Part shown: in pieces, positions 1-5,604 of the stretch
Position numbering within the stretch: position 1 is the stretch's first letter
How the letters are laid out: every line of letters starts with the position of its first letter
Assembly: GCA_004293285.1 (NCBI GenBank)
Contig: RDYF01000022.1
Span: 1-41,858, forward strand
Direction of reading: 5' to 3'
Source of the DNA: Verrucomicrobiota bacterium
Lineage (GTDB): Bacteria > Verrucomicrobiota > Verrucomicrobiia > Verrucomicrobiales > Akkermansiaceae
DNA: 41,858 nt
Notes under the pieces: generated by a model
The model's input: the letters and a program-made list of their open reading frames with translations, nothing else
The model's database searches: none
What the model was told of the DNA's origin: nothing
Made by a program: the position numbers and the translations under genes

Positions 1-27
1 TTCGAGTTCTTGCAGGATATTGCTCAT
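1..27 (-). CDS. atpA: ATP synthase F1 subunit alpha, first nine codons only
   Basis: Only the 5' end is in the window: nine codons reading MSNILQELE, a typical alpha-subunit beginning, in frame up to the window edge. It follows atpH by 45 bases in the same direction, the normal delta-alpha order of F1Fo operons. The alpha subunit forms the non-catalytic nucleotide-binding part of the F1 hexamer. No Shine-Dalgarno sequence precedes the ATG. The call rests on gene order plus this short match. Confidence 0.75.
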
Positions 28-72
28 AAAGGTAATGGGAAGTTAGAAGTAAGAAGGAATGGGAGTTTGAAA

Positions 73-444
73 TTAAAATGCTTGGGCGAGGCGGTTGATT
101 CGACCTTGGACAGAGCCGTCGAGGACGTCATCGCCCACCTTAATGCGGAGACCACCGAGGATTTCGGGAGTGACCTGATATTGAAAAGTGAGGTCTTTGC
201 CATATTGAGCAATGACCAGGTCAGCAGCGCGATTGCGCTCTTCTAGATCCAAGGGAGCGGCGCTCTCGATGGTCACCGTTTTGCGTTCGAGTTCGATGCG
301 CACGAGACGCTTCAAGGTATTCAAGATCGCAACGTAATCGCGAGGCTTTTGCGCAACCAGCTTTTGGATGGCGCTGCGCAGCAGCGACTCACAAAGGCGG
401 AAAATGCGGTTCGCGGAAGTCTTAGCAACTTTGGAAACTTTCAT
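73..444 (-). CDS. atpH: ATP synthase F1 subunit delta, short form
   Basis: Delta (OSCP-like) subunit linking the F1 head to the peripheral stalk on the cytoplasmic membrane face. The C-terminal half (about residues 50-123) is clear, with the strand and glycine pattern GGLRIKVGDDVLDGSV and a final NRLAQAF helix as in E. coli delta. The protein has 123 residues against about 175-180 usually. Only about 48 residues precede the C-terminal domain, so the six-helix N-terminal domain that binds the alpha subunits is roughly halved, keeping a first helix and what looks like the last one. It lies 18 bases after atpF. Identity is secure from position and the C-terminal match; I believe short deltas occur in other Verrucomicrobiota, but that is memory. 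Confidence 0.9.
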   Translation of the reverse strand: MKVSKVAKTSANRIFRLCESLLRSAIQKLVAQKPRDYVAILNTLKRLVRIELERKTVTIESAAPLDLEERNRAADLVIAQYGKDLTFQYQVTPEILGGLRIKVGDDVLDGSVQGRINRLAQAF

Positions 445-462
445 GGGAAAGAGCGAGAGAGA

Positions 463-1032
463 TTAAGCTTGGACTTGGCGGAGAGCGTCGTCATTGATGG
501 CACGCTGTTGATCGGCCGTGAGTTTGCCCGCAGTAGCATTTTGCGCGGTATCGGCGACCAATCGACCAAATTCACGCTTCAGTTCGGCAGCAATTTGTGC
601 GCGTTCTGCTTGAGCAGCAGCTTCCGCTTTCGAGATGATTTGCTGAGCCGAAGAAATGGCTTCTTGCGTCTTTTGTTCAACAATGTTGGAGGCGCTGGCT
701 TTGGCTTCCTCAATCATGCGCTTGGCATCGGCATTGGCTTTCTCAACAACCTCAGCCGTGTGCTTCGCGGAGTCGGCGAGTTGTTTTTCGATTTCGATCA
801 ATTTGGCTTCGCCGTCTGCAATGCGCTGCTTGCGTTGCTCCAGCATTTCTTGAATTGGACCAAAGGCAAACTTTTTGAGCAAGATGGCGACAATCAGGAA
901 GCTGATCAATTGAGGAAAGAACAGTTCAGGATAGATTTTGAACTTCTCGGAGATACCATTCACGGTATCGGCAAGACCTGCTTCCTCAGTAGGGACTGTT
1001 GTGACGGCGAGTAGTGTCAGTTGGTAGAACAT
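463..1032 (-). CDS. atpF: ATP synthase Fo subunit b
   Basis: Peripheral stalk subunit b, 189 residues. A short hydrophobic start (MFYQLTLLAVTT) is followed by a polar stretch and then the membrane helix at about residues 36-54 (PQLISFLIVAILLKK). After that comes the long alanine/glutamate/lysine-rich coiled coil that dimerises and reaches delta. The open frame extends 37 codons upstream, but that part is a proline/phenylalanine-rich translation of the pyrimidine tract and hairpin between atpE and atpF, so the ATG at 1032 is the sensible start. The hydrophobic N-terminus before the real anchor could be a cleaved signal or a second membrane segment. It lies 100 bases after atpE, the widest gap in the operon. 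Confidence 0.93.
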   Translation of the reverse strand: MFYQLTLLAVTTVPTEEAGLADTVNGISEKFKIYPELFFPQLISFLIVAILLKKFAFGPIQEMLEQRKQRIADGEAKLIEIEKQLADSAKHTAEVVEKANADAKRMIEEAKASASNIVEQKTQEAISSAQQIISKAEAAAQAERAQIAAELKREFGRLVADTAQNATAGKLTADQQRAINDDALRQVQA

Positions 1033-1080
1033 AGAAGTTTGGGAAAAAAGCCAGTAGTGATGTGTGATGGGAGGAGGAAA

Positions 1081-1122
1081 GGGTGGGGGGAAGGGAAAGG
1101 GGGTATCCCTCAGGATACCCCC
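1081..1122. promoter_or_regulatory. G-quadruplex motif and perfect hairpin between atpE and atpF
   Basis: Positions 1099-1108 and 1113-1122 form a perfect 10-bp inverted repeat (GGGGGTATCC, four-base loop). In the atp mRNA this folds just after the atpE stop. On the plus (template) strand 1081-1103 has four guanine runs of three or more separated by one to three bases, a canonical G4 motif; the mRNA carries the matching C/U-rich tract after the hairpin. The gap separates the c-ring gene, needed in many copies, from subunit b. It could stabilise atpE mRNA or cause partial termination; that role is inference. Confidence 0.6.
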
Positions 1123-1132
1123 GAGAAGGCCA

Positions 1133-1348
1133 TTACTTCGCAAGGAAGATCGCGAAGAAGACGATACCTTCGATCAGAGCGGCAAGAATGATCGAAAGGG
1201 TAAGGATGTTACCAGCAGCACCTGGGTTGCGACCCGTTGCTTCAGCAGCTTTAGCACCAAGAAGACCGATGCTGATCGCAGCACCGACAGCGGCGAGGGC
1301 GACGTGGAGGTTACCGGAGATTGCGGCAAGGATAGGAAGTGTGGACAT
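1133..1348 (-). CDS. atpE: ATP synthase Fo subunit c
   Basis: The 71-residue c subunit, a two-helix hairpin forming the rotor ring. Helix 1 is rich in glycine and alanine, the polar loop reads ATGRNPGA, and helix 2 carries the ion-binding glutamate in AALIEGI. The glutamate is followed by glycine, and there is no glutamine in helix 1 nor Ser/Thr next to the carboxylate as in sodium-type rings, so proton coupling is the better prediction. The start at 1348 is chosen over the extended frame to 1390 because MSTLPILAAISG begins the usual N-terminus. An imperfect inverted repeat (1377-1385 with 1409-1418, one bulge) lies in the 74-base gap after atpB. Confidence 0.95.
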   Translation of the reverse strand: MSTLPILAAISGNLHVALAAVGAAISIGLLGAKAAEATGRNPGAAGNILTLSIILAALIEGIVFFAIFLAK

Positions 1349-1422
1349 AGTATCTATTTTTCGTTTGGTTGTTGGTTTTCCGTTTCCCACGGTTTCAGTC
1401 CATGGTCAAAACGGGAAAGGGG

Positions 1423-2313
1423 TTAGTGGTGCTCGTGACCTTCTTCCTCGTGATGCTCGCAGATGAGCTTGAGGAACACAGAAGTGAGCAGCATGAAAAC
1501 AAGAGCTTGGATCAGGCCAACGAGCATTTCCATGAAATAGAAGGGGATCGGAGGCAGCCAGTTCGTATACCAGTTGCCCGTGATGGCCGTCATCGTTTCG
1601 AGAGTCGTTTCACCAGCGAAAATGTTACCGAAGAGACGGAACGATAGAGCGACAGGGCGGAAAAGGATCGAAACAAGCTCCAGAATGCCAACGAAAGCAA
1701 ACACCACCAACATCATAATCGCCATGGGGCCTGAAAACTGTCCTTTGGGAGCAAAGATGTGCTTCACGAAGCCGACAATGCCATTTTCAGAAATCGCCCA
1801 GTAGAACCAAATGAGCGCGAACGAGATCGCCATGGCGAGAGTCATGTTCAGGTCGGCATTGCCACCGCGCAGGAAAGGGTGGAATGTGTCATGACTATCG
1901 CCACCATATCCACCTTCTTTAAACCATCCGACGGTGCCGACACCTGGAATCAATCCGAACCAGTTGGTAAAGAGAATCAGCACGAAAATCGTGCCAAAGA
2001 ACCAGAACGTGCGCTTCACCAGGTGAGCTCCAAGAATCCCCTCAAGGAAGTTGTAGAGACTTTCCACAATCCACTCGACGAAGTTTTGCAAGCCAGACGG
2101 CACTAAGGCAATTTTGCGAGTTGCCAATTGAGCAACAAGAATGACAACAGCCGCCACGATCCAAATCATCAGCATCGAATTGCTAATGACGACGGGACCG
2201 AAGCGGAAAATCTCCTCCGCATGGACTGGCAGGTGATCATGAGCAGCACCGGCAGCAAGAGCAGGAGAAACGCAGGCGAAAAAGACAGCGAGAGAGGTGA
2301 TGAGTTTACGCAT
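1423..2313 (-). CDS. atpB: ATP synthase Fo subunit a
   Basis: Subunit a, 296 residues, the proton half-channel of Fo. The essential arginine is in SFRLFGNIFAGE near residue 225, followed by the conserved C-terminal helices that face the c ring. The first about 20 residues (MRKLITSLAVFFACVSPALA) look like a signal peptide, so the mature N-terminus is probably periplasmic. The C-terminus ends in a histidine/glutamate-rich tail (HHEEEGHEHH). It is the first gene of the atp operon here; I see no atpI upstream, where the divergent MFS gene stands instead. The 247-base divergent region must hold the operon promoter. Confidence 0.96.
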   Translation of the reverse strand: MRKLITSLAVFFACVSPALAAGAAHDHLPVHAEEIFRFGPVVISNSMLMIWIVAAVVILVAQLATRKIALVPSGLQNFVEWIVESLYNFLEGILGAHLVKRTFWFFGTIFVLILFTNWFGLIPGVGTVGWFKEGGYGGDSHDTFHPFLRGGNADLNMTLAMAISFALIWFYWAISENGIVGFVKHIFAPKGQFSGPMAIMMLVVFAFVGILELVSILFRPVALSFRLFGNIFAGETTLETMTAITGNWYTNWLPPIPFYFMEMLVGLIQALVFMLLTSVFLKLICEHHEEEGHEHH

Positions 2314-2560
2314 TTGGGAAAACGGTAGCGGGTGCCGATTTGTTATTCGATTTTTTCACCTTTTGACAAGTTTTATTTGTGAAAAATTTCACAAGCTCAA
2401 AAAGCTATTGAAAATCAACATTTATCGAATTTTCTCATCGTCGGAATTTGTCAAGTGAGAGCCGACAGACAAAATTAGCCATAACGAAAAGAATCCTTGT
2501 CAATTGGCGAAGTACTCTCTAATTGCTTCGTGACCCCTACGTAAAAACACACAAACCTAC
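2314..2560. promoter_or_regulatory. AT-rich divergent control region of atpB and the MFS gene
   Basis: This 247-base region separates two divergent start codons and is much richer in A+T than the coding DNA around it. It contains TTGACA or its complement at 2363-2368 (plus), 2449-2454 (minus) and 2498-2503 (minus), but I cannot pair any with a convincing -10 box at the right spacing, so no exact promoter is called. It also holds the palindrome at 2377-2394. Neither flanking gene has a Shine-Dalgarno sequence. Confidence 0.5.
2377..2394. repeat. 18-base palindrome upstream of atpB
   Basis: TTGTGAAA and TTTCACAA form perfect 8-base arms around a 2-base centre, 64 bases before the atpB start. 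Its symmetry and size suit an operator for a dimeric regulator; with a 2-base loop it is less likely to be an RNA hairpin. No regulator is identified. Confidence 0.55.
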
Positions 2561-4123
2561 ATGAGTAACTCATTAGACACAACGACGGCGCCCAATGCAA
2601 AGCGATTGCTTTGGGCGGGATTTATGGCGATTCTCGCCGCAGGTGTTGGATACTCCGTTCGCGGAGGCATCCTTGGCCAATGGGCAGAACAATTTGGTTT
2701 CACCATGACTGATCTTGGTAAAATCACTGGCGGTGGTCTGACGGGATTCGGGATTGTCATTATCCTTAGTTCCCTGATTGCTGATAAAGTGGGATACGGT
2801 AAACTTATGATTACCGCATTTGCTTTGCACTTTATTTCTGCTGTAATCACTTTAGCTGCTCCTGCAGCATTTGCTTCGGGCGGTAAAGAAGCCGCCTTCA
2901 ATTGCCTATTCTGGGGAATGTTTATCTTTGCTGTCGGAAACGGATTGTGCGAAGCAGTTGTGAATCCACTTACCGCAACTTTGTTTCCTAATAACAAAGC
3001 GCACTATTTGAACGTTCTTCACGCAGGATGGCCCGCAGGTTTGGTTATTGGAGGCCTTGCTTCTGCTTTTATGGCTGCTAAACCAGCTGAGAATGGTGCC
3101 GCAGCTATCTCTGCAGTGGACTGGAAAATTCAAATGTCGTTGTTCTTAATTCCGGTCATCATTTATGGCGTGATGTTACTGGGGCAAAAGTTTCCAAAAT
3201 CAGAAGCGACTTCTGCTGGAGTTACTCTTGGCCAAATGTTGATGAGTATCGCCACACCGCTAATGTTCGTTCTTCTCATTATTCATGCCCTAGTGGGATA
3301 TGTAGAGCTAGGCACTGACTCTTGGATTAGTAAAATCACAGGTACCATCATGGCGAGTCCTGCGGCTGGCTTGAAATTGTTCGTTTACACATCATTGCTG
3401 ATGTTCGGATTACGTTTTGTAGCCGGTCCTATTGTTCATAAAATCTCACCTCTTGGTCTTTTGCTAGTTAGCTCCGTCCTCGGGTTTCTTGGTCTGAAAT
3501 TATTGGGTAGTGCCACAACTGTCGTAGCTTGCGTCATTGCAGCTACAGTGTATGCATGCGGTAAAACATTTCTTTGGCCAACAATGCTAGCAGTAGTCTC
3601 AGAGCGCTTCCCCAGAGGCGGTGCCGTTGCTGTCGGACTAATTGGTGGTGTAGGCATGCTTTCAGCAGGACTACTTGGTGGTCCTGCTATTGGTTTCAAG
3701 CAGGACTATCATGCATCTGCTAATCTGAAGGAGATGGCTCCTGAAGCTTATGAGCGCTACAAATCAGCGAGTCAAAATTCTTTCATGGGATTTAACACGG
3801 TTGGGTTGGATGGTGCTAAAGTAGGCGTATTGTGCGATGCTAACGGTTCAGGTGCTGAGCTTGACAGAGTCACAGCCCTACTTGCAAAAGAAAATACTAA
3901 AGATGAAAACCATGAGAAACTAGCTGGATGGTGGAACGACGTTAAACCGCTTGCCGAAAAAGACAAAAAACCTGTATCGGATGCAGGCATCTATGGTGGG
4001 CAAATGGCTCTGAAACTGACATCTTATGTTCCTCTCACAATGGCTTTATTATTCTTGCTCTTGATTGCGTATTTCCGCACTCAAGGGGGATACAAGCCAG
4101 TTGAGTTGAAAGAGCAAAAGTAA
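2561..4123 (+). CDS. MFS transporter with a long soluble loop before the last helix
   Basis: A 520-residue major facilitator protein. About eleven hydrophobic helices run from residue 16 to about 375, with the glycine-rich start GVGYSVRGG and a charged cytoplasmic loop (LIADKVGYGK) at the helix 2-3 position. Residues about 378-485 form a hydrophilic segment of roughly 100 residues, rich in Lys, Asp and Asn, before one final helix (LTMALLFLLLIAYF). The pattern recalls sugar/organic solute MFS carriers of PVC bacteria, but the substrate cannot be read from the sequence. Codons end in A or T far more often than in neighbouring genes, so either high expression or a different origin is possible. 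The gene stands alone, ending in a strong terminator. Confidence 0.85.
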   Translation: MSNSLDTTTAPNAKRLLWAGFMAILAAGVGYSVRGGILGQWAEQFGFTMTDLGKITGGGLTGFGIVIILSSLIADKVGYGKLMITAFALHFISAVITLAAPAAFASGGKEAAFNCLFWGMFIFAVGNGLCEAVVNPLTATLFPNNKAHYLNVLHAGWPAGLVIGGLASAFMAAKPAENGAAAISAVDWKIQMSLFLIPVIIYGVMLLGQKFPKSEATSAGVTLGQMLMSIATPLMFVLLIIHALVGYVELGTDSWISKITGTIMASPAAGLKLFVYTSLLMFGLRFVAGPIVHKISPLGLLLVSSVLGFLGLKLLGSATTVVACVIAATVYACGKTFLWPTMLAVVSERFPRGGAVAVGLIGGVGMLSAGLLGGPAIGFKQDYHASANLKEMAPEAYERYKSASQNSFMGFNTVGLDGAKVGVLCDANGSGAELDRVTALLAKENTKDENHEKLAGWWNDVKPLAEKDKKPVSDAGIYGGQMALKLTSYVPLTMALLFLLLIAYFRTQGGYKPVELKEQK

Positions 4124-4147
4124 TAGTTTTCAGATAATTATCTTCTC

Positions 4148-4179
4148 GGGCGTCCTGTTCTGCAGGGCGCCCTTTTTTT
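4148..4179 (+). terminator. Rho-independent terminator of the MFS gene
   Basis: A 10-bp stem (4148-4157 with 4163-4172, one G-U pair, five-base loop) is followed by seven T at 4173-4179, 25 bases after the MFS stop. The T run overlaps the stop codon of the convergent photolyase-like gene. Confidence 0.9.
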
Positions 4180-5374
4180 ATCGCTGAGCAAGCTGTTGAC
4201 CGACCTTTTTCCAAAAAGGGAAAAAGCCACTGCGGGCGAAGGGAAAGTAACGCGCGTCTTCCTCTCTCCGAAGCGCATGGATATCGATTTGTGCCGTGGA
4301 AAGCTCTTGCAGGAATGGTCGCAAGGCGTCATCGAGCGGCCCGACCATGGGTTTCATCATCACGACTTGTTCAATGGATCGTTCGGCGATGAGAGGATGG
4401 ATGTCTCGCAGATCTTGCACCACATCGCAGCGTTGCTGAAAATGTGAACCCACACGTGAAATGGCATCTTGGAATGCGGCTTGTCGCCATTGCTGACGAG
4501 GCGAAAGCGGATTCGAAGCAGCTCGGTCAAAAAATACGATTCGCTCGGGTTGCAGCTTCGCTAAGGTGGTTTGTTCGATCGATAGGTCTTCTTCGTGCAG
4601 GAGAATCAATGTTTTGCGCTGCGTTGATGGTAGGCTTGTGGTGAGATCGAGCGATTCGATGCGCTCATGAGCCCGCTCCTCACTTGGGATCGATACCGTG
4701 ATGGCGTCGAGCATTTCCATGCCCTTGCTGGGCGGAGCATGATGGTAGCGCTCGATGTTATCGCGTCGCACCAGATACGTTTTTCCTGCCGTCTGCAAAC
4801 CGGCGACCCAACGCCAGCTGAGAGTGTTGCTGGCGGCATCGGCATCGAGCAAATGCTGGAGAAAAAACTCCGCGCCCAGTGCCCAAGGAAGTTTTTGATG
4901 ATGAATCCAAAACGAGGCCCACCACATGCGGGCGTGATTGTGCAGGTAGCCCGTCTCGCGGAGTTCCTGTGCGAAGTCATCCATCACCGCGCAACCACTC
5001 TGGCCCAGCGCCACGGATTGCGAGCGTTGTCGATCTTCGTCCGAAAATCCCGACAGCTGAGAGAGGTAATCCTGCCACACGCTTGGTCGCCATTCGAGCC
5101 ATCCTTTCCAATAAGAACGCCATAGCACTTCTTGCAGAAACTTTTCTACTGCAACAAAAGAATGCTGACTTAGCACCTGATCGACGACTTCCTGCTGCGA
5201 GATCAATCGGTGCTGAAGTGCGGCAGATAACTGAGAGACATTGCGATGAGAATCGACCACGGAATTTCGTTCACGCGCGTATCGATGAGCACGCTTCGCA
5301 AAAGCTTCCAACTGCGCCAGTGCTTCTGCACGCGTGGCTGCCTGACGAGGAAAAGGAAAGATCGATTGAGTCAT
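4178..5374 (-). CDS. Photolyase/cryptochrome-like FAD protein with FAD domain first
   Basis: A 398-residue protein of the photolyase/cryptochrome superfamily. Residues about 75-212 match the helical FAD-binding domain: the helix WRSYWKGWLEWRPSVW, GYLHNHARMWWASFW, and the segment LDADAASNTLSWRWVAG leading to tyrosine/arginine pairs. Normal photolyases place an alpha/beta antenna domain of about 130 residues before this; here the FAD domain starts at about residue 40. Instead, residues about 253-398 look alpha/beta (KTLILLHEEDL, ERIVFFD, QVVMMKP) and end in ARYFPFARSGFFPFWKKV, recalling the antenna domain of classical enzymes. The ATG at 5374 is chosen because the frame upstream of it has no family similarity. 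DNA repair or light sensing are both possible. Confidence 0.8.
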   Translation of the reverse strand: MTQSIFPFPRQAATRAEALAQLEAFAKRAHRYARERNSVVDSHRNVSQLSAALQHRLISQQEVVDQVLSQHSFVAVEKFLQEVLWRSYWKGWLEWRPSVWQDYLSQLSGFSDEDRQRSQSVALGQSGCAVMDDFAQELRETGYLHNHARMWWASFWIHHQKLPWALGAEFFLQHLLDADAASNTLSWRWVAGLQTAGKTYLVRRDNIERYHHAPPSKGMEMLDAITVSIPSEERAHERIESLDLTTSLPSTQRKTLILLHEEDLSIEQTTLAKLQPERIVFFDRAASNPLSPRQQWRQAAFQDAISRVGSHFQQRCDVVQDLRDIHPLIAERSIEQVVMMKPMVGPLDDALRPFLQELSTAQIDIHALRREEDARYFPFARSGFFPFWKKVGQQLAQR

Positions 5375-5452
5375 CGGAAAGGACGCTACGATAAGATCAT
5401 CTCGACGCAACCGACATTTCCATCGACCCAAAGAATGCGGATCGCGGTAAGG

Positions 5453-5480
5453 CATGGATGAATCCATGACGATCATGGAT
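5453..5480. repeat. Triple CATGGAT motif upstream of purL and the photolyase-like gene
   Basis: CATGGAT occurs at 5453-5459, inverted as ATCCATG at 5462-5468 (two bases apart), and again direct at 5474-5480, immediately before an AT-rich TATATA. The arrangement in a 230-base divergent intergenic region suggests a binding site, but the motif is short and the function is unknown. Confidence 0.4.
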
Positions 5481-5493
5481 ATATAGGAGAAAA

Positions 5494-5526
5494 ATGTTAC
5501 CATGCGAGGACTGACCCCTAAGGGGT
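5494..5526 (+). promoter_or_regulatory. Possible purL leader: six-codon mini-ORF running into a hairpin
   Basis: An ATG at 5494 has a good AGGAG at 5485-5489, unusual in this window, and opens a six-codon frame (MLPCED) ending in TGA at 5512-5514. A hairpin (ACCCC 5514-5518, loop TAA, GGGGT 5522-5526) begins on the last base of that stop. purL starts about 80 bases downstream. This could be a translated leader influencing purL, or chance; the stem is only five base pairs. Confidence 0.3.
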
Positions 5527-5604
5527 TTCAATTCGCTGCAAAAAAATCTGTCACATCGGGGCAAAGTGTGATGAAGTCGCCGCGTCGTTCGTGAGCAACT
5601 GCGA

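Noticed and set aside
349..1014. A 221-codon plus-strand open frame over atpF and atpH
   Set aside because: It lies antisense to well-matched ATP synthase genes, has repetitive Phe/Leu-rich content from the opposite coiled-coil codons, and no recognisable domain.
1033..1143. An upstream extension of atpF rich in Pro and Phe
   Set aside because: It translates the intergenic hairpin and pyrimidine tract; the subunit b start at 1032 fits the family.
2561..4123. The A/T-richer MFS gene as part of a mobile element
   Set aside because: No transposase, terminal repeats or target duplications flank it; only base composition differs.
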